From: Aaosphaeria pasadenensis
Lineage: Eukaryota > Ascomycota > Dothideomycetes > Pleosporales
DNA length: 64,000 bases
Reading direction: 5' to 3'
Assembly: GCA_022813625.1 (NCBI GenBank)
Contig: JAKLMB010000007.1
Coordinates: forward strand, 1,302,001-1,366,000
Translations under genes and position numbers: made by a program
The notes under the pieces: model-generated
What the model saw: only the letters and a program-made list of their open reading frames with translations
Told to the model about the DNA's origin: nothing
Databases searched by the model: none
Shown here: piece by piece, positions 10,359-21,904 of the stretch
How positions within the stretch are numbered: position 1 is the first letter of the stretch
Layout: each line of letters begins with the position of its first letter

Positions 10359-11400
10359 TATCCCCTGTAGTAGTGTTAAATTCGTTCTGGCCATGTTTGT
10401 ACTCAACATGCATTTGGTATACCCTTCTCTTCTTACGACTTTCTTCACTTAGCCTGTCAGGCAATTTCGGTTACTTTGGTTTTATATGCTCTTTTATGGC
10501 ACTTCTATCAGCATGCCAGCCTTTTTCTTTTCCTCTCATTATGCTCACTCCTATTATCGAGCTCAACAAAATCTCTTCATTGCGCACCTTGTATTAGTAG
10601 GCAGCCAAGTTGTTCCATGGATAGTGAATTATAAGCACATATCTTCCGATGGGTAGGATGCTAAATTACCGATGTTGAACAGATATTTTGGTGGGACTAC
10701 TTGATGAGCACTGTGCGCTTTGTGCTTTGTTACCTTCAATCGACTTCCTCCGGCGTCGGCTTTGGCTGGACCTCCTTACGACATCGCTGTTACACAGCAT
10801 TTGTACTTGCCTATTTCGCACGATAAACATGCAGGGAAACGTTAGGCAAAGGTCCCAATGAGTGCAGTGCGATCGTCCACAAGTCCATTACGTCGTTGTA
10901 TTTTCCACTTCGCACGGGAACCGCTTATCATCAGGCGGAAGGATGCCTGAAAAGCTCTCGAAATATTATTATAAGATTCCGCCCGGTCAGCACACTGAAC
11001 CGGGGCCAGCTCATTGACCAACGGGTATAAAAACCACCCGATTGCCTACTAGTATTTGATATAGTAGGAACCTATCATGGTTCAAATCACATCCAAGACG
11101 TGTGCTGGGAGGAATCACAAGTACTCACACGGTAGGTGAAGTGTGAAGTTGAGATCCAGAACTGGGTTAATGATTACTGCTATGTACGCCACTTCTTCGT
11201 CCCTTTCACCATGTCCTTCGCCCTTCGCCACATAAAGGATTGAAAGTCCGTCGTCCTTCACGCAAGAGAAAAAGAAATTTGTCTTCACCTTACTTAAGTG
11301 GAATCATCCCGCTCAGAGCAGGTCCTTTCCCTTGCCACTCTCGACCTTACTTCTTTGTTGAATTGAGCATCCGTATCAACCATTCGGCATCAACGGAATA
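10359..11400. other. Intergenic with the hydrolase promoter
   Basis: About 1 kb without a supported gene. A TATA-like GGGTATAAAAAC at about 11025-11036 lies some 370 bases before the hydrolase start. The frame 10355-10597 overlaps the preceding stop codon and looks like 3' UTR. Confidence 0.5.
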
Positions 11401-12458
11401 ATGCGTCCCTTTCAATCTCCTCATGTGCTGCTGATTGCGGCTGTGCTCTGGGTATTACCTACCGCAGTCTTTGCTACCTCTTGGAAACCGACCATCATTC
11501 TTGTTCCCGGCTCTTTCCATCGGTCTATCGTTTATAATAAAGTGGTATCTGGGTTGAGGCGGGCCCAGTTCAACAGAATCTACCCAATCGATTTACCATC
11601 CAACGGAAACGACGTCCATGATCGCGAGCCAGACATCAACGCAGTGCGAAAACCACTCGAGAGAGCACTAGCCGCGGGTCAGGATGTTGTATTGGTCGGT
11701 AACAGTATGCATAGAAATCATGCTTCGGACTTCCTCGGGCTCTGAGCTGATTTGCATAGGCTATGGCGCCACTGTCATTGGAGACGCACTTAAGGATTTC
11801 AAGTCGGATGCTGTATCGGCGACAAGAGATTCCAAACAAACTCGGGGTCGAGGGAAAGTACTTGGTGTTGTCATGGTGAGCGGTCCTTGTTCATCCACTT
11901 CTTTGTTCGTCTGGAAAAAGCACATCCCCAATGCTAACCGATTGGCCATTCAGCTAGCTGGCTTCATACCCTACATCAGTGAGGTAGAACATCCAGAGAC
12001 CAAGCTTGACGCCCGTACTGTTGCTCCTCCTCTCTTCCGCTTTGACAATGATTCACGAGTGTGGCCTGATGGTGACCCAAATCTATCCGCCGCCCAGGCC
12101 TTCTACAACCTTCTTCCTCCACATGAGAGTCAGTACTGGGCCAGCAAACTGACCTTCGCGTCTTTCAATGCGATGAACGCGACAGCGAGATGTATGCCCT
12201 CCTGATATGATCTTTACTCTTAACTCTCATCGTATTCCTATCTAATCATACTGTTCAGATATTCCCTATACAGGCGATTTCAACTGTCTGTACGTCGTGG
12301 GTCTTCAAGACAAGAGCATTCCTGTCGCATGGGCTCAGACATTTTTTGGCCAACCTGGTGCAAAATTCCAGGTCATTAATCTCGATGCCGATCATGTCAT
12401 GATGTTGAGTAAACCTACAGAGGTTGTCAACATCATTCGGCAAGTAGCCGGCTCTTAG
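11401..12458 (+). CDS. Secreted-type alpha/beta hydrolase
   Basis: Four exons (11401-11704, 11760-11875, 11954-12191 and 12259-12458) close in frame to 285 residues. An N-terminal signal peptide is likely: basic start, hydrophobic core VLLIAAVLWVLP, then AVFA before TSWKPTI. The hydrolase core begins with TIILVPGSFH, the oxyanion region of the fold. The nucleophile elbow G-N-S-Y-G (S102) is made across the first intron. D237 (GLQDKSIP) and H265 (DADHVMML) are in the right places to complete the triad. This architecture matches the AB_hydrolase family near esterases such as plant methylesterases; the substrate is not predictable. The second intron (11876-11953) has a GTGAGC donor and a GCTAAC branch site. 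The gene looks intact and is isolated from its neighbours by about 1 kb on each side. Confidence 0.8.
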
Positions 12459-13359
12459 ACAGTAGAGCTGTGTCGCTTGAAGATCTTGAGACGCCTTATA
12501 AGGCGTGGTGTAGTTAATACTTAGACGTAAACTTACATGGAACTGTTTGAGTGGTGAAGAGTGGGGTCGGTAGAAATAGAAGGTGCTTAATCCTGTTATT
12601 GGTGAAGTGTTTGAGATTTCCCTATAGTTTTATTAGGGATACTTTGAAAAGGACGAAGCCTGCTCTATATTGCCCTGATATCAATTTGGTGACATCTCTG
12701 GCTCGCATCGAGACTACAATGCACTTGAAGATGTGAACGATCCACGTTAGAAGATTGAAGATCCATCTAATATATGCTTCTACAAATGATGTTGAGGGAA
12801 ATCAGCTACCCATGGCGAAGGATGAATCATCTGAGATAAAAAGTTCGTATCTAGGTGAAGATTCTCAAACTTTTGTCGTGAAATGTCGATTGTTTGTTGA
12901 TCAATGGGAAGGCATATAATCTCACGAAGATGGCCTTGTTACTGTTTTGTGGCCAGCGTGCCAGCCCTACGAGTTTGGGTGATTACTAACACCACCCTAG
13001 GGACTACGCTACGCGGCTAAGCCCCGCATCCTTACCCCAGCGTGCCCAGGTCGATCTTTTCGCGAAGGCATACTCTGGACTACGCATATGAGTATCAGAT
13101 AATCGCCCTCCCGTTGTCTGTCGTACTGCATTACTGCTGCTTCGAGTAAGTCCCTCTACAATTGTCATCATACTCCTCAATTCGCAACCTACCTTGCTCT
13201 CTGGTCATGATAAAGACCCGGAAACAGACTTTGCCATGCAGTCGCTGATGCCTTCAACAACTCATCCGTCATGATAATCCCCAGGCTCAGGCCTCATGCA
13301 TAACGATCAGGGCTAACATGGACGTGACAGTCTGGAAGTCTCTATAAATCCCAGGCACA
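12459..13359. other. Intergenic, no gene supported
   Basis: About 900 bases between the hydrolase stop and the Spt10-like gene. The short frame 12551-12736 has no protein-like character. The sequence near 13145-13200 resembles a donor (GAGTAAGT) and a pyrimidine tract, so a non-coding 5' exon of the next gene is possible. Confidence 0.45.
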
Positions 13360-14970
13360 ATGCCCGCAATGCTAGAGGACCCTACCGCGCCCATCATATA
13401 CCGCACCTCGGGTGACATGCCCTACCCGGTGCCTGGAGGAGTCCTCCCTCTGGACATCGGCCCTCGCCAGGTGACCCTTCGTGACAGAATCACAATTGCG
13501 ACCATCATACCGTTCTCCTCGCCGGCACAGATTCCTATCTCCCTACTTGCATACTTGTGTGACCAATTCGGCAGGGAGATTGAGACTGGCCAAACATATC
13601 CCATGGAAGAGCCGATGCCGCTAGAAGCTTTTGGACCGTATTGGTTTGGGGTCTTTGGAGCTGTGATTCTGTTGGGAGACATTTCAGGCATACCCGAGGT
13701 CCACAGGATGGCACAATCTGGGAATGACTGGGAGAGGGCGTGCCTGGGCAGCTTCTATATCAAGCCAAACTATCCTGGCCGATCAAGTCATGTCTGCAAC
13801 GGTGGCTTTCTGGTCACTGATGGGGCTCGTAATCGAGGCGTTGGTCGCTTGATGGGCGAAACATATCTGGATTGGGCACCAAAATTAGTAGGTACCTGTA
13901 TGGAAACCTTTGATCACGTTCTCTAATTTATCTAGGGTTACACATATTCCGTCTTTAATCTCGTTTATGAAACCAATACCGTATCTTGTCGGATATGGGA
14001 CGCTCTTGGTTTCAAGAGGATAGGGCGGGTCAAGGGCTGCGGAAGGCTGAAGGGTCGAGATCAGCTTGTGGATGCTATCATCTACGGCAGAGATCTTGGG
14101 GAAGACGATACCTTTGTTTCTGAGGAGCGATTTGACAAGATTCGGTTCTACTTACGGAACGGAAAGTACCCCAACAACGCTGATCGCGCGGAAAAGAGTC
14201 GACTACGAAGTGCAGCGACCCACTACAAGCTTATTCCTGCCCAAGGCGATGTTGCAGAGAAGTTGGTTCTCAAGGGTAAAGAGGTCATCTCCGAGCCCCA
14301 GCGCCAGTACGAGATTGCGAGGGATGTCCACCACAGGTCTCATGGAGGCATCAACAAAACCACAGCTGCCATCGCAGAGCAATACCATTGGGTGCGCATC
14401 AAAGAGACCGTGAGCCAAGTCATCCGGAACTGCCCCGAGTGTAGCGAAATGAACAAAGGTCTACACAATTCGCGAACCCAACGTACCAACCAGACACCGC
14501 CGGGAGCAATGCAGACATCATCGAACAACGTGCATCCGATGGAACAAGTAATAGCGCCCCTTTACGGTAACAATAGCAATATGAGTCGCACACGAGAAGA
14601 GTCACCGGGTCAGCAATTGCAGCTAGAAGCTGCACAGCATTCAAACGCCTTCTCCAACGACTGCTACATGCCCGTGGATCCTGCATTGATGGAGAGTCTA
14701 GATCGGAGTCAGGCCGCAGGGATTGGCGACATGCCATCCCCGGTGCCTTCGCCGTTCCTGTCCGCTGGCCCTCACTTCAATGGCCGTCCGACCCGACAAC
14801 ACCGTGGTGCCGCTCGAAAGATGACAGACATGAACGTCATGGGTTCCAATCTTCCAGCACCAATGGCGCGAATGACGGCTGGTGAGTCTATGGTCGGCAT
14901 GGAGGAACGCGCTCCGACTGTTCGAGAGGAGCTTCGGCGTCGAATAACGCGCTTCCACGCTGGCCGTTAA
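13360..14970 (+). CDS. SPT10: Spt10-like protein: GNAT acetyltransferase plus integrase-type HHCC zinc finger
   Basis: Two exons, 13360-13887 and 13936-14970, encode 520 residues; the intron is 48 bases. The N-terminal half carries a GNAT fold: LGSFYIKPNYPGR, then motif A RNRGVGRLMG (the acetyl-CoA loop) and a C-terminal part IWDALGFKRIGRVKG. The second half has H308-x3-H312-x29-C342-x2-C345 (HHRSH ... NCPEC), the zinc-binding signature of retroviral-type integrases. The same pairing occurs in yeast Spt10, which binds the upstream activating sequences of histone genes and activates them; there the zinc domain aids oligomerisation. The Spt10-type DNA-binding region is expected next to the finger, and the last ~150 residues are low complexity (Ser, Asn, Pro, Met). 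From this I infer a histone gene activator. An alternative is another member of the GNAT-zinc finger family with a different target. No transposon genes surround it, so it is a settled host gene. Confidence 0.8.
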
Positions 14971-15369
14971 TATTTGGACACATTGACTGATGGACAGCAT
15001 TGGCTCCCTACAGCTTGATAGGTGCGAGTGCAAGGGTTGTAGGATGGATGAACGTGGCAATTACAGGTATTCAAAAGCGCAAATCTGCATGTACCTTGTT
15101 GTAATGACCTCGAGAAGCATAGGTGGAGCCTGTAGCTATTCTGTTTGAACCAATGTTGGGCTCTATGTTAGTGTCTGAAAAAGAATCATTTCATCATTTC
15201 AAGTTGCACGGTGAGACTCGTCAGATGCTATACGGGGTCGGAGAAGAAAGTGTGGTGTGCTAAAAAGAACATGCTCCATCTGATATATACACGGGCCAAG
15301 AGGGGCGCAGAAATCTAAAACTGCAGTTACTCTCGCCATTGACTGACATGAAAGAAACTGTCTGTGAAT
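14971..15369. other. Convergent intergenic region
   Basis: About 400 bases between two gene ends that face each other. It holds only 3' UTR and terminator sequence as far as I can see. Confidence 0.5.
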
Positions 15370-16224
15370 CTAAGATTTTTGTCCCTGGTATGGGCCTACA
15401 TCGACACCGTATTTGGCCATGAGCCTCTCCCGCCTTCTCTCTTCGTATCCTGGAGCGTAGATACCTGTGTCTTGTTAGGAAGAATGTCGAGTTGATATTA
15501 ATGACTATGCACTCACCTCGACCCTCGCCCAATTCCGCAATTGTCTCTTCAAGCGGCCTTCGGCGCAGTTTCTTCATTGCCTCCCTCCTGTCAACGTCGT
15601 CATCATCAGCGTTGGCGGGCCCAGCACCGATGCCGAAACCGCTTGTGTAGCCGTATGCTGCCATGACAGTGGCGACACTTGCGCCAGCGCCGAGCATGAA
15701 AGGAATACTTCGTCCTGTGGTATCATGTCAGTCTTCCAAAATTGCACATCTTCGAATCCCGCCCAACAAGTATCGGCAAAGACGTACGCGAGAGACCAAT
15801 GACCACACCGCTTGCAAAGCCCGCAAGAGCCTCGTTGTATGTGTCGTTCTTCTGTCGGAGGTTCGCCGCCGAGTCGCGTGTGAATTGGTATGCAAATCCA
15901 ACACCAGCTGTAACAAACACAAGTTAGCTTTTCATTCCATTTTTTGTCACAATGTCCCGCCCTTCCCCTCCCTCCCATTCTCCAACCACGCCTCAATCCA
16001 TCCTCAATGGCCCGTCACCCTCCACGGGGAGTGTCAATTGGTGTATGTTGCGTACCATAAACAGCGATCACGCCGCCCGACCGTGTGATGATGCCGGATG
16101 CACCAACATTCTGTTTCCTGAGGGCGTTCTGCACACCGGCGACAAGGGCGCCAAAGGCGGTGGTCTGGAGCGTGGTGCGCGACGTCGCAGCGAGGGTGTC
16201 TCTCGGGGTGTAGTGTTCCTCCAT
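15370..16224 (-). CDS. NDUFA11: NADH:ubiquinone oxidoreductase 21.3-kDa subunit (NDUFA11/B14.7 type)
   Basis: Accessory subunit of mitochondrial complex I, in the Tim17/22/23-related family of small four-helix inner-membrane proteins. Exons on the minus strand are 16224-16056, 15907-15788, 15714-15517 and 15464-15370, giving 193 residues with all phases matching. Landmarks: an N-terminal YTPRDTL; the first helix region with GALVAGVQNALRKQNVG; a Gly-rich segment ITRSGGVIAVYAGVGFAY; a third (EALAGFASGVVIGLS); and a fourth (PFMLGAGASVATVMAAYGY). The C-terminal RRRPLEETIAELGEGRG is followed by IYAPGYEERRRERL, a tail I associate with the fungal 21.3-kDa subunit. The start ATG at 16224 follows an upstream frame that reads on but is not needed. 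Splice donors GTACGC, GTACGT and GTGAGT are good. Confidence 0.85.
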
Positions 16225-17237
16225 GGTCGCGGGGCCAATTGTGTGCGTGGCGAGCGTTCTTGTCCGGGGGGATAGCTGTGGAATTCGTGGGTTGGAGAGG
16301 TCGTCGATGATGGAGGTGCAGACCACGGACGGCCGAAAGTGCGCTAGACCTGTTTTTGGGGCATGGGTTCTGCCGGAGATATACGCTGATGGTGATTGGC
16401 TGGAGACAACTTGTCGCAGCTCCCGCTCAGTTCGACCATACATTTTACACATGGTATATGGCAGTTCACCTAGATACCTAGGTATATGGGTAGTTGTTTT
16501 GACTTAGTTGCATCTGCTGTTGTACAGAGTGCAAAAAAATGTTTACGATGTGATTGATTGTTTCAATTTTGTTTCTCTTTCGAGGCTGACTTATGTGCGG
16601 AGGATCATAGCTGTAACAAATGTTCTTGCAGCAAACAGAATGTTTGCTTGACGCGGAATTGATGTGAGAATGCGCTTGCTGTAATTCCATGTGGTCTTAA
16701 AGTCCGTCTAAGATGAATCCAGCTTTATTTGACCTGAATTTCTCATCATATTTCAAATGAATATCGAAACTGATAGCTGTTCGCCTGCAGTGTTTTTGGG
16801 TATTGTAATATTATGTACCTATGTAATTAGTTACGATGCGTTCCGAAAAAGGAAAGCTCTAGGGTTCTGCCACCGCCTCGCCATGTGCCACTAGACTATG
16901 TATCGTTTCGGAAGCATGACGATTCAAGGCCAGAGTCCAATCTTCAGCATTTCCTTTTTCAAGTTTTCAGGAACTTTCTATTGAGCGCTTAGATCTTCTG
17001 TTGCGGTCTATTTCAGGTCTCGTGATCATCTGTCTGTCGCTTCTGCGTCCAGCAAGCGGGTCACCGGTGTCAGTTTCTCAAGCTCCTGTTACTGCCTGCT
17101 ATGCTCCACCTCTTCACCATACACCTCCCGACCTCGCTCCGCTGACGCACCGCTGCGTCCCTGTCCCCTTTTACCTGCGTATCAAACCAAGTGACAGCTC
17201 TGGGCCATATCTTACCATATCCTGAGCTCCGTCGATC
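16225..17237. promoter_or_regulatory. Divergent intergenic region, complex I subunit and UBP2
   Basis: About 1 kb for two promoters. It includes the palindrome TACCTAGGTA at 16475-16484 and an A/T-rich patch at 16800-16835. The plus frames 15952-16275 and 16223-16507 are antisense to the complex I exon or its promoter and are not supported. Confidence 0.5.
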
Positions 17238-20200
17238 ATGTCTCCCCGCTCCGCCGGCGGTTTGTTACTCCCAGACCCCGGGAAGTCTCACACTAACCGC
17301 TGCTCCAGGAAAGACTGCCCCGCGGCTCCTTCACGATCTCACCACGTACGACCCAAGGTATGAGGCGCGCGCTGGTCGTAACCTCCTGACTACATCTCCT
17401 CCACACTTCGATCCTAATGCAGAGCCTACACCCGCCGTACCGTACCGAAACTGTAGGCACAACCTTATGCTCAAGCCCGAACAGAGCCAAGAACCGAACG
17501 TGGGACTGGACCCTCAATACGATACTGTGTACAAGGTTGCATCATTCTGCCAAAACTGCCGGTGGCATATAGACGTGGTGGTATATTTTCGATGTGACGG
17601 AAGGGAAACACCTTGTTCGAAAGAGAACAAGCATCCATTGCATCATTTCGTCTTTCGCACCGAGGACACGGATTCGGATAATGCTTTTGGAAGTGCTCAA
17701 GTCCCAAGGGTTTTTCACTTCCAGTGCTCCGGCCCACAATGTCCCGTTGCGCTGCAGATCCGCATGCGCCCACCGCGATTCAATGATGAGCACATCTCCT
17801 TGATGACGAATTCGGCACGCTTGAGGCAAAGGCTGGAGACTGCAAAACAGCTCGCTGGCGAACGTGCCGATGCGAACATGGCGAGGCCCGTGGATGCATT
17901 AGACTTCCTCACCACTTATCTCACAGACGCGCTGAAACCTCAGCCTGGGAAGGGTCGGATCCCTTTGTTGAACAGAAAGTTTCTCAAGACATTTGGCAAG
18001 GATTGTGATAATATCTTGACTGGTCTGGGATTCACACATGCCGTGGAGAAATCTGAAGAGGGCGAAGAGGCCCAGGTCTGGCACCTGCCCAGGCCTCCGC
18101 CTGCAGGCAACCCGCTGGATGTCGATACCGAACGAACCGTGATAGAAGATGCCAGATACGAACTAGGAGTTCTGTTATTGGGATTTCCAGAAAATGAGCG
18201 AGTCGGAATTAGGAATTCGCCCGTTCTTCCCCACCCTGCCATCAAGATAGTCGAAAGGGCCTTAGGCTGTGAGGACTATGGAAAGAAAGCTGCTCCTGGC
18301 ACACGCAACTCTGATCACGAAGAAGATCATCCCTACTATGCTGGGCTCGGCACTGTCGGTGATTTCTCTGATGATCTACTGTTGTTCGCATATAATTGTC
18401 AATTCCGCGTTGACAAGGATAATGCGACATACTACTTTGAGTGCTTACAATCGATTGCCATAGGGAGGAATAGCGAATGGCTCAACATGGAAGTGATGAC
18501 CCTGGCATCGAAAGGCCAGGTCAACCGCGCCGAGCTCAGAAACGCATATCAGTACTTCGGTATCAACCCGCGTGATGCTGACTACATCAGCGATGAACAC
18601 GTCCTGCAAAATTTCAGAAGTCGCCTTCCTGATATCGGTCCCGGCCAGGACGAGGAAGCTCGAAATGTTCTTCGTATAATAGGCAACGCCCGCAACAGTG
18701 ATAGACTCAGACAAGAGGCGTCCAATGCCTTTGAAACATACGAACAAGCTATGTCTTGGCTGGGCCTAGACGAAAATCAAGCGGACGACTTCGTTATAAC
18801 TATGTATTCTATGAAGGTATGTCTGGACATCCACAGATTATGGTCGTAATGTACGTGTACCTGCTTACACTTTATAGAAAGATGAGAATGGTGCAGAAGT
18901 TGCACGCAAAGCTGTAGAGATTATTGCCGAAGCACGCAATAGCGAGTTTCTACGGGACTATCTCCGAACGGGAGAGTTGAGAGCGCAGCAGATGGATGTG
19001 GGCGAAGCCTACGCACTTCTCGGTATTAGCAACCGGACCGAACGACTCGACCCTGAGATCCTGAAAGTCAATAAGATGTACTTGATTCTAGACCGACCAG
19101 GCGATGAAGCCAAATTCGAAGAGGCTTATCGATTAGTGTCTGATGACCAGAGCAAAAACCCGGGACTCTCACTAAGCAGTACACGGCCAGCTTATCCTTT
19201 AGAAACCTGGCCTGTCGGTTGCCTTAACATCGGCAATACCTGCTACTTGAACAGTGTCCTGCAATTTCTCTTCACCATCAAGCCCTTGCGGAACATGGTC
19301 CTCGATTGCGAGCAGCATCTTCAGACAGTATCTCAAGAGGCCCTGGAAGGCAAAAGGGTTGGTCGCAGCGATGTGACTGTCGCGAAGGTAGAGCAGGCAC
19401 AGCGTTGTAAGTATTCTGCGCTGTATGCAGGAACAAGACACTAATAGTTGCAGTCATACACGAACTAAGGAACCTATTTCAACGCATGGTGACTGCGAAC
19501 ACTAGCTCAATCCGTCCCGAGATCAAATTAGCGGCATTGGCTCTTTCCAAAGATGCGGATCTCAATCTGCAAAATTCGAACCATATAGAGGATTCGGGAT
19601 TGGGCGAGGTGGGTGGCGAGCCAGTCTTCGGTCCAATGCCTGCACCCGAAACCAATGATTCGGCCATGAAGGAGGACAACAGTGACTCATCCTCAACGGT
19701 TGCTGAGGCTGATACGGATGGCGACCACCTTATGGAAATGAACGATCTCGTTGGCGAGGCAGCAATCGACGAAGGGGAGAAACCCCCTCTACCAAACCGT
19801 CCTCCACCCATCCCTCCAAGGCCGCAGGACATGAAAAAGATTGAGAGTCTGGCCCAACAACAAGATGCTGCAGAGATTCTGAACAATGTTTTCGATCTGC
19901 TCTCCTGCGCGATCCAAGGTGAAGGCGTTCTGGATGATGGAGAGCAACAAGACCTGGTCAAGCGACTATTCTTCTCTAGTGTCACTGCTGTGAGGAACAC
20001 GAACGGCACCATTGTTCGTAAGAGCGATCTACAAGACAACCATCTCATCTCCCCTGGCAATCGCGATCGTCCTCTGTATGCCGCCTTGGATGACGAGTTT
20101 AGCTTGTCGGAGCAAGAGCCTGAAATGAAGGATGGCAAGGCAATCATACCCACGAAATATGAGGTCATAGATCATGCTTCGCCAGTTCTGATTATTAACG

Positions 20201-20985
20201 TGCGACGACTGGTTTACGAAGGGGGTCGCAGTAGGAAGGACACCTCTCATGTACAGCTTGACGATCTCTTATATTTGGATCGTTATCTGAAACAGACGAA
20301 GTCGCTCAGCGAAGCGGAGGTTTTAGAGCTCCGTGAGAGGCAATGGGAGCTTCGCCGAAAGTTGAGGGAGTTGGAAGCTAGAAAGAAAGAGCTTAAGGAG
20401 ACGGAGGTGAAGACCGACCTTGCCGCTGCCGTCGAAGAAACAGCGACTCTTATTGAAGACTTCACCAAGGCCGATGACGACCAGTTGATCGATGTGGATG
20501 ATGACCCGTTGCCTAGGTATACCGAACTCGCCGACGGGCTCAAGGAGCGGGCGAAGGAGCTTGAGGATGAAGCAAAAGCCCTCGATGAGCGACTCAAAGA
20601 CATTGATGGCCAAGTCGACGGAGTCTTCGACAAGTATAGAGACCACGGTTACAGACTCCACAGTATCTTCATGCACCGGGGAGGACCTGGTGGTGGTCAT
20701 TATTGGATCTACATTTACGATTTCCAGGAGAAGATCTGGAGAGAGTACAACGACGAACGAGTCAGCAAGGTGGAAGACCCACAAAAGAGTATTTTTGAAC
20801 AGGAAGAGAAATATCCGGGAACATCGACCGGTGTCGTATACGTTCAGGAGGATATGATTGATGGTCTGACTGAAGCAGTCCATCGAGTACCTGAGCCGTT
20901 ACTGGACCAAGATGTGGAGATGGGCGAAGTCAAGGATACAGACTACAGCCAAGTGCAGGTGATTGATGGGATCGAGGCTTCGTAG
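17238..20985 (+). CDS. UBP2: Ubiquitin-specific protease, UBP2 type
   Basis: Deubiquitinating cysteine protease of the USP family. Preferred model: 17238-17259, 17309-18816, 18878-19406 and 19454-20985, giving 1196 residues, all in frame. The first exon is only 22 bases and is followed by a 49-base intron with CTAAC branch site. The alternative is an unspliced start at 17191. The Cys box is CLNIGNTCYLNSVLQFL with C632, and the His box is GGPGGGHYWIYIYD with H1102. Between them is the expected large insertion, including an acidic segment, a Pro-rich run (PLPNRPPPIPPRP) and a charged coiled coil (ELRERQWELRRKLRELEA). Before the catalytic domain the protein has a Cys-rich CQNCRWHIDV region and helical repeats, as in fungal Ubp2, which works with the Rsp5 ligase against K63 chains. 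Its length fits the family (about 1200-1270). Activity on a given chain type is inferred. Confidence 0.85.
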
Positions 20986-21904
20986 TTGGAGTGAAGCGTA
21001 TCGACATCCTTGAAACTGAAAGGATTGCGATTCGACTCATCCGGACTGATTGAATTATGTTTGACAACGATGAGCATTAGCGACGGTCAATGGGAAGTTC
21101 ACTGTTACGGGTGTTTGTACGGATTATAGAAGCATGTAGTACACGAAGTTCGAATTGCTGGGGGTTTGGGGTTTCTGTGACTGACGTGTCTAGCATAGCA
21201 ATGGTTGCTGCTTACGGGTTACAAAAGGATAAGAAGGAGTAGATACCCATTATTCTCACGAAGAATATGTTCATTCTCTGATGCTACTTAAGTGGTAATG
21301 GTGAGTGATTATGTGATATGAAATTTAGGTGGACATAACTGTTGGTTTTCGTAACGGTAGTACATTGATTCCATGAATATAATACTCGTATAAGGCATAA
21401 ATCAATGGCATAGGAGGAAGGGATGTGGTCACCATTTTGATCCGCTTGGGATATACTTTTAAGCTTAAATGCACTCCGTCCAATAGCAGACACGTCGCAA
21501 GGGATCTGATGGCGGGAGGTGGACCCCTCTACTCTCATCTAGTACCTAGCACTGCCTAGGTAGTTACCCCACCTTCGCCTGTCCTGTCTCTCTTTGAATT
21601 CATCCGCACCCCACCAGTTCCGTCATCGTCATCGACACTGACATCGACATCGACATTGACATCGGCAAACGCTACCCTTCCACGTGCCTTCCGCTCTTCC
21701 TATGAGTACCCGCGAACCATCTGCCCATTGAACTACGAGAGCTCTCACGCGGCATCACTAGTGCCTCCTACAAATACCCCTACAGACCTCCCTCAGTCCT
21801 GTCCACCTTATTCTTCCAATATTGCATTACCTCCACTCTTTGAATTATATAGGATCTCCTGCCTTGGTCTTTATAGTTCTCAACCATATATTTTCCTTCA
21901 CAAC
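20986..21904. other. Intergenic with the tubulin cofactor C promoter
   Basis: About 900 bases. An A/T-biased half follows the UBP2 stop. Then come a TGCCTAGGTAG element near 21554 and a tandem of ACATCGAC/ACATTGAC units at 21635-21663. The frame 21656-22024 reads into the first coding exon of the next gene from a less likely start. Confidence 0.5.
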
